From contig DULO01000072.1 in the NCBI GenBank assembly GCA_012840345.1, positions 1-63,551 on the forward strand: DNA of 63,551 nucleotides, given 5' to 3'. A program made the position numbers and the translations under genes. Of this stretch, positions 43,490 to 51,745 are shown piece after piece (position 1 is the first letter of the stretch; each line of letters starts with the position of its first letter). The notes below the pieces were generated by a model. The model was given only the letters and a program-made list of their open reading frames with translations, was not told the origin of the DNA and did not search any database. This DNA is from Candidatus Fermentithermobacillaceae bacterium. Its GTDB lineage: Bacteria; Bacillota; Sulfobacillia; Fermentithermobacillales; Fermentithermobacillaceae.

Positions 43490-44518
43490 CTAGAGTATAA
43501 GCATCGCGTCGCCGAAAGAGTAGAACCTGTACCGTTCCTTCACGGCCTCGGCGTAAGCCTTCATGATCAGTTCCTTCCCGGCGAAGGCGGACACAAGCAT
43601 CAGCAGTGTGGACCGGGGCAGGTGGAAATTGGTTATCAAGTGGTCCACCACGGTGTAGCGAAAGCCAGGGAAGATAAAAAGCCCGGTATCGCCTTCCATT
43701 TCCCTGATGGTCCCGTCGCCCACGGCGGCGCTTTCCAAGGACCTGACAACCGTTGTCCCGACGGCGAAGAGACTCCCGCCTCTTTGCCTAAGGTCCCGAA
43801 CCGCTTCCACCACGGTCTTGTCTATTACCACGTGCTCTTCGTGAATGCGGTGTTCTTCCACCGTCTCTTCCTTGACCGGCCGGAAGGTGCCGAGTCCAAC
43901 GTCAAGCGTCACCGCTTGGACAGAACAACCCTTACGCTTTATGTCCTCAATGAGCGAAGGAGTGAAATGCAGGCCCGCCGTGGGGGCGGCAGCTGAGCCG
44001 GGGACCTTGGCGTAGACCGTCTGGTACCTGTCCGGGTCTCCCAAGGGCGCTTTTATGTACGGGGGAAGCGGCATCCGGCCCAGCTTGCCGATGACGTCCT
44101 CCCACTTGCCGTCGTACTCCCAAGACACGACGCGGCCGCCGTAAGGCGTCCTGGAGACTACCGTCCCAACCAGTCTTGTCTCCTCGTCGCCGAAAAAGAG
44201 CTTGTCGCCGGTCCTTGTCTTGTGTCCGGGCTTGACCAGGCATTCCCAGCGATCTTTCTCTATCTCCTTTAGCAGCAAAACTTCGACCTTGCCGCCGGTC
44301 TTTCTGCGGCCTAAGAGGCGGGCCGGTATCACCTTGGTGTCGTTCACCACCAGAAGGTCCCCGGGGTTTATGTAGTCTAATATGTCCCGGAAAGTCTTAT
44401 GGGCAATGCTGCCGTCCCGCCTGTCCAGCACCAGAAGCCTTGACTCGTCCCTCTTCTCCAGGGGAGTCTGGGCGATGAGCTCAGGCGGCAAATAGTAATC
44501 AAACTCGTCAACTCTCAA
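43490..44518 (-). CDS. queA: S-adenosylmethionine:tRNA ribosyltransferase-isomerase
   Basis: QueA transfers the ribosyl moiety of SAM to preQ1-tRNA, giving epoxyqueuosine. The 342-residue enzyme begins FDYYLPPELIAQTPLEKRDESRLLVLDR and has PTAGLHFTPSLIEDI, GLGTFRPV, HEEHVV and NFHLPRSTLLMLVSAFAG. It is followed by tgt and preceded by the SpoIID-like gene. Confidence 0.95.
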   Translation of the reverse strand: MRVDEFDYYLPPELIAQTPLEKRDESRLLVLDRRDGSIAHKTFRDILDYINPGDLLVVNDTKVIPARLLGRRKTGGKVEVLLLKEIEKDRWECLVKPGHKTRTGDKLFFGDEETRLVGTVVSRTPYGGRVVSWEYDGKWEDVIGKLGRMPLPPYIKAPLGDPDRYQTVYAKVPGSAAAPTAGLHFTPSLIEDIKRKGCSVQAVTLDVGLGTFRPVKEETVEEHRIHEEHVVIDKTVVEAVRDLRQRGGSLFAVGTTVVRSLESAAVGDGTIREMEGDTGLFIFPGFRYTVVDHLITNFHLPRSTLLMLVSAFAGKELIMKAYAEAVKERYRFYSFGDAMLIL

Positions 44519-44525
44519 TTAGGCG

Positions 44526-45926
44526 TCACCACCATAATTCCAAAGCGGTCCCCGGGTAATACCAGTTCAGGATAGCAGGGTAATCCGCACCCGCCAAGGC
44601 TAGGGCGCGCGCCCCCCACTGGGACATGCCGACCCCGTGGCCCCATCCCTTGCCTTCGAGGACGAAAGTAACAGGCCCGTCAGAAACGGTCCCAGACAGG
44701 ACACTCAAACCCGAAGTCCCTTTGGATATGATGCCTCCGCCTCCCTGAAGAAACAGTTCCCCCGCCGTCTCGTTTGTGACCTGCTCCTTTCCCGCGACCC
44801 ACACGGGCATCCCAGGGTTTACGCAGCCAGAAGCGTTCTTGCCTCCGCCCACAGTATACACGGAGAACAAGAGGCTCCTAAGAGGCTGGCCCAGCACCTT
44901 ACGGAAATCCGTGCCTTTGACCCAGACCTCGCCCGAGCCGGTGCAGACTGTTATTCCTCCCCACCTGCCCGAGTCGCCCAGGTCACACCCTTCCAGGGAT
45001 ACGCAAGAGCCGCTCACGCCCAAAGGCGCCAGGAGAAGCCCCAGGCTATCCCCTGAAAACGATACCGACCACGAGTGATACGGGGATTCGTACGGTATCT
45101 CATCCACAGAGACCAAATAGGGGACGTTTCCGCCCCACACGTTCCTCACGTTCTCAGTCTTGCCTTCAGAAGCGGCATGGAAGTAGGCCGCGGCGGGAAG
45201 CCCTCCATAGGTAAGGATTTGCCCCCTCGTCGCCTGGGAAGCCGCCACGGCGTTTGGCCTTTGTACAGAAACGCCTTTGTACACCTGATCTGTGGCCCAA
45301 ATGCATATGCTCCCGGGCGTGACGGACCGGTAACCGGAAACCGGGAGGCCTAATCCGGGAGTATTGGTCATCTTCACCTTATAGGCAAGGTAGGACCGGA
45401 CCGCGACCGCTTGGGCCTTGAGGGCCTCGACGGGCCAGCCGTCAGGCATCTCGCTGGAAACCACCGACCGGACGTAACTCTCCACGTCCACCAGATTGGC
45501 TACGCAGAGACGGCCGTCTTGGGCCATGACCAGGATGGAGCCTTCAAAGTAAAGGCCCGCCGTCGGAGTATCGGCCCCAGTATGGCTCTGTACGGTTATG
45601 TACGCCCCACTCTGCTTCTGCGCGGGAGAGACCTCCACAGCCCCCTCCTCCGTCACGGTTCCCCCGGACGTCTCCTTAAGAACCTTGTTTCCGTTCGCCC
45701 GGAACTTCACCACTGAATTGGCGCCGTACGACGAAGACCCGCTCGAAAACTCAACGAGGAACGGCCCGCGGCATGTGAGGCTCACCTCGTCCGCCCAAAA
45801 CAAGCCGACAAGGACGGTAGGAGCCATGGTCTCAGGAGGAGTCAAAGCGTCGGCATATGTAACTGCGGCGTGGAGGGGCACGGCAACAACCACCACTGCC
45901 GCTAGTAGAGTAAGAAACCTTCTCAT
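44526..45926 (-). CDS. SpoIID/LytB-domain protein
   Basis: From the ATG at 45926 the protein has 466 residues with a signal peptide (about 2-24). The SpoIID domain covers about 115-260, with SYVRSVVSSEMPDGWPVEALKAQAVAVRSYLAYK and AAYFHAASEGKTENVRNVWGG. A C-terminal GKGWGHGVGMSQWGARALA segment follows. SpoIID is a lytic transglycosylase acting in engulfment; related LytB-type proteins modify amidases. It lies in a queuosine/ruv block rather than next to spoIIQ, so it may be a paralogue rather than SpoIID itself. The ATG overlaps the DUF2905 stop (ATGA). Confidence 0.88.
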   Translation of the reverse strand: MRRFLTLLAAVVVVAVPLHAAVTYADALTPPETMAPTVLVGLFWADEVSLTCRGPFLVEFSSGSSSYGANSVVKFRANGNKVLKETSGGTVTEEGAVEVSPAQKQSGAYITVQSHTGADTPTAGLYFEGSILVMAQDGRLCVANLVDVESYVRSVVSSEMPDGWPVEALKAQAVAVRSYLAYKVKMTNTPGLGLPVSGYRSVTPGSICIWATDQVYKGVSVQRPNAVAASQATRGQILTYGGLPAAAYFHAASEGKTENVRNVWGGNVPYLVSVDEIPYESPYHSWSVSFSGDSLGLLLAPLGVSGSCVSLEGCDLGDSGRWGGITVCTGSGEVWVKGTDFRKVLGQPLRSLLFSVYTVGGGKNASGCVNPGMPVWVAGKEQVTNETAGELFLQGGGGIISKGTSGLSVLSGTVSDGPVTFVLEGKGWGHGVGMSQWGARALALAGADYPAILNWYYPGTALELWW

Positions 45927-46144
45927 CGCCGCCTCACAAGCCACATGATGGCCGACAACAGTAGGCTCAGTATGATGCACGTGGCCACCGGAAAGTAGAA
46001 AGTGAAGTTGCCGCGCCTAATGTGAATGTCGCCCGGCAGCCGGCCGAGCCTTATGAACCTTCCTCCGAAATAGAAGACAGCCCCGATGATGACGATGACT
46101 ACGCCCACAGTCATGAGCAAGCGGCCAACATCGCCGGGTTCCAT
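45923..46144 (-). CDS. DUF2905 small membrane protein
   Basis: The 73-residue protein has two hydrophobic helices (about 8-27 and 48-68) separated by the family pattern GRLPGDIHIRRGNFTFYFP. DUF2905 proteins often lie beside ruvB and queA in Gram-positive bacteria; their function is unknown. The ATG follows GAGGGGT. Confidence 0.9.
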   Translation of the reverse strand: MEPGDVGRLLMTVGVVIVIIGAVFYFGGRFIRLGRLPGDIHIRRGNFTFYFPVATCIILSLLLSAIMWLVRRR

Positions 46145-46145
46145 C

Positions 46146-46670
46146 TTACAACCCCTCCCTCAGACTGAACTCGCATCCGCAGTATTTCTGCATGTAAAGA
46201 TGGGCCCCGCGGGCCATTTCCCTGCTCCTTCTGTATCCCGGCCGGAAGTCCTGATAAAGGTAAGGCACGCCTTCGGCGTCCGAAGCTTCCTCCATAGCTC
46301 TTATGACAGCGTCGTGGTCTTGGTAAGGACTTATCAGAAGGGTGGTAGTGAAGCAATCGAACCCTTCGGCTTTGGCGGCGGCCGCCGCTTTTCGCATGCG
46401 AAAGCGGTAACACAAGAAGCAACGGCCGGGTTTTTCTAGGTCGCCCGACACGGCGTCGAGCCACTCCCGGTGGGACACGTCGGCGCGGACGACAGTCAAA
46501 TCCGCGGTCCCGGCCCAGTCCCGGTACACGTCCCACCTCTTGGCCTCTTCGCCCTCAGGGTAGATGTTCGGGTTTATGAAGACTCCTTGCACAAGATGGC
46601 CGCCGCACCTCAAAAGGTGCAACGGGTAAGTGGCGCAAGGAGCGCAACACGAATGCAGGAGGACCTTCAA
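46146..46670 (-). CDS. queH: Epoxyqueuosine reductase QueH
   Basis: QueH reduces epoxyqueuosine to queuosine in tRNA, replacing the cobalamin-dependent QueG. The 174-residue protein has the cysteine motifs HSCCAPC (7-13), GRCFLCY and [14 protein letters not shown], which hold an iron-sulfur cluster and a further metal site. The TTG start overlaps the ruvB stop (TTGA). With queA and tgt it completes the tRNA-level end of the pathway in this window. Confidence 0.93.
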   Translation of the reverse strand: MKVLLHSCCAPCATYPLHLLRCGGHLVQGVFINPNIYPEGEEAKRWDVYRDWAGTADLTVVRADVSHREWLDAVSGDLEKPGRCFLCYRFRMRKAAAAAKAEGFDCFTTTLLISPYQDHDAVIRAMEEASDAEGVPYLYQDFRPGYRRSREMARGAHLYMQKYCGCEFSLREGL

Positions 46671-47716
46671 GGCCGGTCAAACAGCCTCCCCTGTTGGGCT
46701 CTCATTTCTTGCCTGCCTGCCTCACCTTTTAAGACGTACTCCACTCCCAAGGGAGTGGCGCTCCTGCCGCGCGGAGTCCTTTCCAAGAAGCCTATCTGGA
46801 GGAGATAGGGCTCATACACGTCTTCTATGGTTCCGGGGTCTTCGCTGAGGCATGCCGCAAGGGTGGCGAGCCCCACCGGCCCACCGCCGTACTTCAGCAC
46901 CACGGCGGACAAGAGCTGCCTGTCAAGGCTGTCCAATCCCATCTCGTCCACGTCCAAGAGGGACAACGCTTCCTTGGCGACCGCTTCCGTAATCTCTCCG
47001 TCCTTGCGCACCTGAGCGAAATCCCGCACTCTGCGGAGAAGCCTGTTTGCGATTCTGGGAGTCCCCCTCGCGCGCCTGGCGATCTCTTCGGCCCCTCCCC
47101 TGTCTATTGGAATGTCCAAAATGCGGGCCGACCGCTTGACCACCTGATACAGCTCTTCTTGATTGTAGTACTCAAGCCTGAACGCGATCCCAAACCGGTC
47201 CCTCAATGGGGACGTAAGGAGCCCGCTCCTGGTGGTGGCCGCTATCAGGGTGAACCTGGGAAGCTTTATGCGGTAAGTCCTGGCCTGGGGGCCTTTTCCG
47301 GCTATCCAGTCGAAACTGAAGTCCTCCATGGCGGGGTAAAGCGCCTCTTCGGCCTGGTGGTTTAGGCGGTGGATCTCGTCTATGAACAAGACGTCCCTGT
47401 CTTGAAGGTTGGTCAATATAGCCACCAAGTCGCCCGCGCGCTCGATGGCCGGACCGGAAGTGACCCGGATCCCTACCCCGATTTCATTCGCTATCACGTG
47501 AGCCAAAGTGGTCTTGCCTAGTCCCGGAGGGCCTGACAGGAGGATGTGGTCCAGCGCCTCGTTTCTCTGCCTCGCGGCTTCAATGCTCACAGAGAGGTTT
47601 TCCTTGATCCTCTCTTGGCCTATGTAGTCGGGCAAATACTTGGGCCGTAAGGTCTCCTCGACCAGTTCGTCCTCTGGCTGGCGCGCTTTGGATATGAGGT
47701 CTCTAGGTTCTGGCAA
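46667..47716 (-). CDS. ruvB: Holliday junction branch-migration motor RuvB
   Basis: RuvB is the hexameric AAA+ motor of branch migration. The 349-residue protein has Walker [11 protein letters not shown] (61-70), Walker [10 protein letters not shown], sensor 1 AATTRSG, and a C-terminal winged helix. The TTG start overlaps the ruvA stop by 14 bases. Confidence 0.96.
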   Translation of the reverse strand: MPEPRDLISKARQPEDELVEETLRPKYLPDYIGQERIKENLSVSIEAARQRNEALDHILLSGPPGLGKTTLAHVIANEIGVGIRVTSGPAIERAGDLVAILTNLQDRDVLFIDEIHRLNHQAEEALYPAMEDFSFDWIAGKGPQARTYRIKLPRFTLIAATTRSGLLTSPLRDRFGIAFRLEYYNQEELYQVVKRSARILDIPIDRGGAEEIARRARGTPRIANRLLRRVRDFAQVRKDGEITEAVAKEALSLLDVDEMGLDSLDRQLLSAVVLKYGGGPVGLATLAACLSEDPGTIEDVYEPYLLQIGFLERTPRGRSATPLGVEYVLKGEAGRQEMRAQQGRLFDRP

Positions 47717-48293
47717 GTCGTCTCAAAGCCTCCCTGAGCAACGTCTCGAGGTCAGAGCCCGGGTGCTCTTCCATGGCTTTCTTCACCGCGTCTCGCGCTT
47801 CCTGCCAGGAGTATCCCAGAGCCTGGAGGGCCACGCCCGCCTCGCTTTCGAGGTCGGTCTCGGGCAGGGCTTGTCCCGATTCTTTGCTCATTCCAAGGCC
47901 TATCCGGTCGCGGAGCTCTACTATGATCCTGGCCGCCGTTTTCTTGCCGACTCCGGGAAGCCCGGTTAGAGCTTTCTGGTCTTGGTGGAGCACCGCTTTG
48001 TAGAAGTCGTCGGGCCTAAGCTTTGACATGATCCCCAGCGCAAGTTTGGGCCCTATGCCCTTGACGTTCAGGAGGAGCTCAAAGCATGCCCTCTCTTCCT
48101 GGGCTTTAAAGCCGTAGAGGCTCCACCCGTCCTCCTTGACGATCAGCCGGGTGAAAAGGTGGATTTCCATCCCCGCCGATAAGGTCCCCAGGAGGCCCGG
48201 CGTAACGTAAACCTGTAGCCCGATGCCGTGTATGTCCAAAGTGACGGAGTCCGGGTAGATCTGGGACACCGTCCCCCTAAGCTCGGATATCAT
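47703..48293 (-). CDS. ruvA: Holliday junction-binding protein RuvA
   Basis: RuvA tetramers bind the four-way junction and load RuvB. The 196-residue protein has the OB-fold start MISELRGTV and the two helix-hairpin-helix motifs ([13 protein letters not shown] and [13 protein letters not shown]). The C-terminal RuvB-binding domain is also present. It overlaps ruvC by 4 bases (ATGA). Confidence 0.96.
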   Translation of the reverse strand: MISELRGTVSQIYPDSVTLDIHGIGLQVYVTPGLLGTLSAGMEIHLFTRLIVKEDGWSLYGFKAQEERACFELLLNVKGIGPKLALGIMSKLRPDDFYKAVLHQDQKALTGLPGVGKKTAARIIVELRDRIGLGMSKESGQALPETDLESEAGVALQALGYSWQEARDAVKKAMEEHPGSDLETLLREALRRLART

Positions 48294-48820
48294 TTGGATG
48301 TCTCTCTCCCCGGTCGCTCATCTATTCTCGCCCCGACCAGCCTGGCGCCAAAGGACCGCTTGGACGCCGCGGTCACGGCGACTCCCAGCGCGTCGCACAC
48401 GTCGTCCGGTCTGGGGATCCTGGAGAGCCGCAAGAGGCTGGAAACCATCTTGCCGACTTGGTCTTTGGTCGCGTTGCCGTACCCAACCACCAGGGACTTG
48501 ACTTGCAGCGGCGTGACTTCTTCTACGGAAATTCCCTGGGACGCGGCCGCGAGCAAGCACACCCCTCTGGCGTGGCCAACGTCGATGGCGGACTTGGCAT
48601 TCTTGGCGAAGAAGATCTGCTCCACGGCGAACACGTCGGGCTTGTACTTCTCCATAATGGACAAGACCGCCGCGTGGATTTCCAGAAGCCTCGCCGGCAG
48701 CGTGAGGTCTTTGGACGTGACGATGCACCCGTAGTCGGCAGCCGAGAAGTCGCGGCCCGAGTAATCGACGACGCCCCATCCGGTCCTTTCGATGCCCGGG
48801 TCAATGCCTAAAATGCGCAC
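48290..48820 (-). CDS. ruvC: Crossover junction endonuclease RuvC
   Basis: RuvC resolves Holliday junctions. The 176-residue nuclease begins MRILGIDPGIERTGWGV with the first catalytic Asp (D7). The further acidic residues lie in VEQIFFAKN and in PDDVCDALGVAVTAA. It is the first gene of ruvCAB. Confidence 0.95.
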   Translation of the reverse strand: MRILGIDPGIERTGWGVVDYSGRDFSAADYGCIVTSKDLTLPARLLEIHAAVLSIMEKYKPDVFAVEQIFFAKNAKSAIDVGHARGVCLLAAASQGISVEEVTPLQVKSLVVGYGNATKDQVGKMVSSLLRLSRIPRPDDVCDALGVAVTAASKRSFGARLVGARIDERPGRETSK

Positions 48821-48878
48821 TTCGATACCCCCATAGTGGGGTTTTCGACGCCCGTGCGCCGGCTACCTTTCTATTCCT

Positions 48879-49430
48879 CTATTCTTTGATCCCTTCCAGG
48901 TGCCTCGCTACGACCCTGTCCACTTCGTCGGGCTCTCCTTCGATAAGGAGCCCTTCCCTTAAGACTTCCCTATCCCTCGGGTGCAGGGCCGATTCAGGCA
49001 GGTCTTTGTATTCCTTGATGAGAAACTCGGGATCCGGCCTCTTGCCCCTGTACACGGCCACGTAACCCTTGGACAGGCAGATCAGCCGGTACCGGGCGTG
49101 GTCGGGGCAATAGTCCGGGTCGACCCGGGTGAACTGATGGCCCACGGTGCTTGAGACAGGAGAGCCCCACTCGGGGGATACCGCGGACAAGTAGGCTTGT
49201 AGGCCCGCCTCGGGCACCTCCACCGTGTTCACCGCCACGTCCCCGCACTTGTACTCGGTGCGGTAGGTCACCAAGGAATGAGTGGGTTTCGGGGGAGCGA
49301 ACCAAGGCAGGCTCAGGCCCGATTCGCCTCCAAGATAGAGCTTGCCGAGCACCAACCCGGCCATAGTCACGCAAAAGGCGCTTAAAGCCAAAAAGACCCT
49401 GCCATAAGGAGACGAACTGAATTTTCGCAC
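48879..49430 (-). CDS. bofC: BofC-like sporulation control protein
   Basis: The 183-residue protein has a membrane anchor or signal (about 12-30). Its C-terminal region, VAVYRGKRPDPEFLIKEYKDLPESALHPRDREVLREGLLIEGEPD, fits the BofC C-terminal domain. In B. subtilis BofC is made in the forespore and restrains SpoIVB, which times SigK activation; it is also encoded near ruvA. The GTG start follows GTGAGGG. A promoter of forespore type is visible upstream. Confidence 0.82.
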   Translation of the reverse strand: MRKFSSSPYGRVFLALSAFCVTMAGLVLGKLYLGGESGLSLPWFAPPKPTHSLVTYRTEYKCGDVAVNTVEVPEAGLQAYLSAVSPEWGSPVSSTVGHQFTRVDPDYCPDHARYRLICLSKGYVAVYRGKRPDPEFLIKEYKDLPESALHPRDREVLREGLLIEGEPDEVDRVVARHLEGIKE

Positions 49431-49451
49431 GATCCCTCACTCCAGGAGACA

Positions 49452-49481
49452 TATTCTTCCCCTGGAGCAGATTGGCTATTC
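49452..49481 (-). promoter_or_regulatory. SigF/SigG-type promoter of bofC
   Basis: On the minus strand GAATA (49477-49481), exactly 15 bases, then GGGAAGAATA (49452-49461). This fits forespore consensus elements (GHATR/GYATA-N15-GGnnAnAHTR) with one or two mismatches. It lies between the yebC stop and bofC. A 7-bp inverted repeat (CTCCAGG/CCTGGAG) covers the -10. Confidence 0.55.
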
Positions 49482-50225
49482 GGGAATAGATGCCGCGGTC
49501 TCGTCCGACATGTCAAAGTTCGAGTGGACCTTGGATACGTCGTCGTGCTCCTCCAAAGCCTCCATGAGGCGGAGCATCTTGGCCGCGTCTTCGCCTTCCA
49601 ATACCACTGTGGTCTTGGGAACCTGAGTCAACTCCGCGTTCTGGATCTTCGCGCCCGCCTGGGCCAACCGCTGGCTGACCTCAAAGACATCGGCCGGAGC
49701 GGTATAGATCTCGTACACATCGTCCTCGGTTTCCATATCTTCGGCACCTGCGTCGATGGCCATCGCCAGCGCGTCGTCCTCGGACAGGCCTTCCTTTTCC
49801 ACGGTAATGAGGCCCTTCTGGTCGAACATCCACGCCACCGAGCCCATTTCCGCCAGTTTTCCGCCGTGTTTCGACAAAATGTAACGGACTTCGCCCGCGG
49901 TCCGGTTGCGGTTGTCGGTGGCCGCCTCAACAAGAATAGCCGTGCCGCCCGGCCCGTAGCATTCGTAGGTCAGTTCCTCGATTGGACCTCCGTCGCCCTC
50001 TCCGATGCCCCTCTTTATTGCCCTGTTTATGCTGTCTAGGCTCACGTTGGCGTCTCGGGCCCGCTCAATGGCTATCTTGAGCCTGAGGTTGCCGTCGGGG
50101 TTTCCTCCCCCGTGCTTCGCCGCCAGCGTGATGTCCCTAAGCGCTTTGGATATCACGCTTGAACGGGCGGCGTCCATCTTTGCCTTATGCCTTTTGATCG
50201 TAGCCCACTTTGAATGCCCTGACAT
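49476..50225 (-). CDS. yebC: YebC/PmpR-family protein
   Basis: The 249-residue protein begins MSGHSKWATIKRHKAKMDAARS. It has GNPDGNLRLKIAIERARDANVS, YECYGPGGTAILVEAATDNRNRT and GSVAWMFDQKG, all standard. YebC was long annotated as a transcriptional regulator; newer work ties some members to translation of proline-rich stretches. It is encoded upstream of bofC-ruvCAB, as in many bacteria. Confidence 0.95.
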   Translation of the reverse strand: MSGHSKWATIKRHKAKMDAARSSVISKALRDITLAAKHGGGNPDGNLRLKIAIERARDANVSLDSINRAIKRGIGEGDGGPIEELTYECYGPGGTAILVEAATDNRNRTAGEVRYILSKHGGKLAEMGSVAWMFDQKGLITVEKEGLSEDDALAMAIDAGAEDMETEDDVYEIYTAPADVFEVSQRLAQAGAKIQNAELTQVPKTTVVLEGEDAAKMLRLMEALEEHDDVSKVHSNFDMSDETAASIPE

Positions 50226-50242
50226 GGATCACACCTCCTAGG

Positions 50243-50971
50243 CTAAATCTCGTCTGGGATGGGTGGGGTCCTTCTCTTGTGTTCGGTCTGCCTGTGCTTC
50301 TTCTCAATGAGGGCCTTCGCTTCCGGAGACACTTCCTTCCCTAAAAGGTAGTCGTCAAGTTCGCGGTAAGTGAGGCCTATCTCGCCCTCGTCTGTCTGGC
50401 CTCTCCAGAGCCCCGCCGAAGGCACGCGGTCAACTATCTTCTGGGGGACTCCCAAGAACCGGGCCATTTCCCTGACTTCGCCCTTGGTCAGGCGGGCAAG
50501 AGGGGCTATATCGCAGCCTCCGTCTCCGTACTTTGTGAAGTACCCGATGTAGTACTCGTCCCGGTTTCCGGTCCCAACAACCAAGTAGTTGGACAAAGCG
50601 GCCTGGTAGTACAGGGTCATCATTCTAAGACGCGGCTTCAGGTTGGCCAGCGCCAGACCGTTGGGCTCGCCCAGCCCTTTAAGAGTTTCTACCATGGCGT
50701 CGTAGGGACCTGTCAGGTCTATGAGCTTGTGGTCGCACTTGAAGAGGTCTAGGAGCATGAGGGCGTCTTCCACGTCTTCCGGAAGGGAGTGGCACGGAAG
50801 CACCAAACCCATGCAGTTGTCCCCCCAGGCCCTCTTGGCCAGAGCCAACACAAGAGCGGAATCGACGCCTCCGGATACTCCGAACACGCCGCCTTTGGCG
50901 CCCACCTCCTGTACCCTGTCTTTCATCCACTGGATTATGTACGAAGCCTTGTCCTCGATGTTCAGGTACAT
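50243..50971 (-). CDS. nadE: NH3-dependent NAD(+) synthase
   Basis: NadE amidates deamido-NAD with ATP and ammonia. From the ATG at 50971 the enzyme has 242 residues and only the synthetase domain. The PP-loop SGGVDSA is at 33-39, and GTGNRDEYYIGYFTKYGDGGCDI and SAGLWRGQTDEGEIG are conserved. No glutaminase domain is present, so ammonia is the nitrogen source. The ATG has GGAGGTG five bases upstream; the earlier start at 51001 is weaker. Confidence 0.95.
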   Translation of the reverse strand: MYLNIEDKASYIIQWMKDRVQEVGAKGGVFGVSGGVDSALVLALAKRAWGDNCMGLVLPCHSLPEDVEDALMLLDLFKCDHKLIDLTGPYDAMVETLKGLGEPNGLALANLKPRLRMMTLYYQAALSNYLVVGTGNRDEYYIGYFTKYGDGGCDIAPLARLTKGEVREMARFLGVPQKIVDRVPSAGLWRGQTDEGEIGLTYRELDDYLLGKEVSPEAKALIEKKHRQTEHKRRTPPIPDEI

Positions 50972-51031
50972 GGCGACACCTCCACCGCTCGCTCGTTTCA
51001 CTTATTATACCAGCCCCGGGAAAAGCCGTCT

Positions 51032-51679
51032 TTACGGCGTGGGCAACGTGAGATAGGTGTTTGGCACCTTGCCCGGTATCAGTATTGTCGCCAGAGGGAC
51101 GTCCGTCGTCACCTCTGCCCGAGCGGCGATTAGGGGGATTACGACCCTCACCATGCAGGTCACTGTCAAGTACAGGTTGTAACGGGTCTGGTTGATGCCC
51201 GTAACTTCGAAAGAATCGCGGATCTCCGCGGACACGGAACCGTAGGGATACAGCTTCGCGTTGATCTTGGGCCCGTAAGGCGCGAACATTTCGGACCCCA
51301 GCGCTTGTCCCAGAGGCACCGAGACGGTGAAGCCATCCAGCTCTTGGAACGCGTCTTCGAGTACCGCCAAAGCATCGGCTTGGATGCGGTTAAGCTCGCC
51401 CGTGTTGGTCCGCACGTAGAGGAGCTCGCCTGTGGGCCCCGTCTCGAAGTGGAGGAGCTCTTTGCCGTCTAGAAGCAGGGAGATGTTGTCGTTGATGGCG
51501 TCGATCATGGCGCGGTTGGCGATCCTGATAACCTGGGTTTCGGCGATGGCGATGAGCGTGGGGGTCGCGGCTGTTTCGAGGGCGTTAAGAGCCCAAAGGA
51601 AAAGCAACAGGGCGGCTCCGACCCAAAGGAGCGGCCGCGCGCGAAATCTACCCGGCTTAAAGGCCCTCTTGCGAAAAAT
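51032..51679 (-). CDS. yunB: Sporulation protein YunB, probable AUU start
   Basis: YunB is a SigE-controlled sporulation protein of unknown biochemical role. It has one N-terminal anchor and an extracytoplasmic domain. The core IANRAMIDAINDNIS and the end EVTTDVPLATILIPGKVPNTY match the family. In this frame there is no ATG, GTG or TTG between the tyrS stop and a TTG inside the membrane helix (51607). That late start would remove the basic FRKRAFKPGRFRARP leader expected of YunB. An ATT at 51677-51679 lies six bases after GGGGGAGGG, so it is proposed as the start (215 residues). Confidence 0.75.
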   Translation of the reverse strand: MFRKRAFKPGRFRARPLLWVGAALLLFLWALNALETAATPTLIAIAETQVIRIANRAMIDAINDNISLLLDGKELLHFETGPTGELLYVRTNTGELNRIQADALAVLEDAFQELDGFTVSVPLGQALGSEMFAPYGPKINAKLYPYGSVSAEIRDSFEVTGINQTRYNLYLTVTCMVRVVIPLIAARAEVTTDVPLATILIPGKVPNTYLTLPTP

Positions 51680-51745
51680 GAGAAGCCCTCCCCCAGATGG
51701 TCTACGCTTCTCATTCTTATGCGGGATCTTGGGCTGATGTTCTGG

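Noticed and set aside
44519-44525. PreQ1 riboswitch upstream of queA
   Set aside because: The gap to the previous gene is seven bases, too short for any aptamer.
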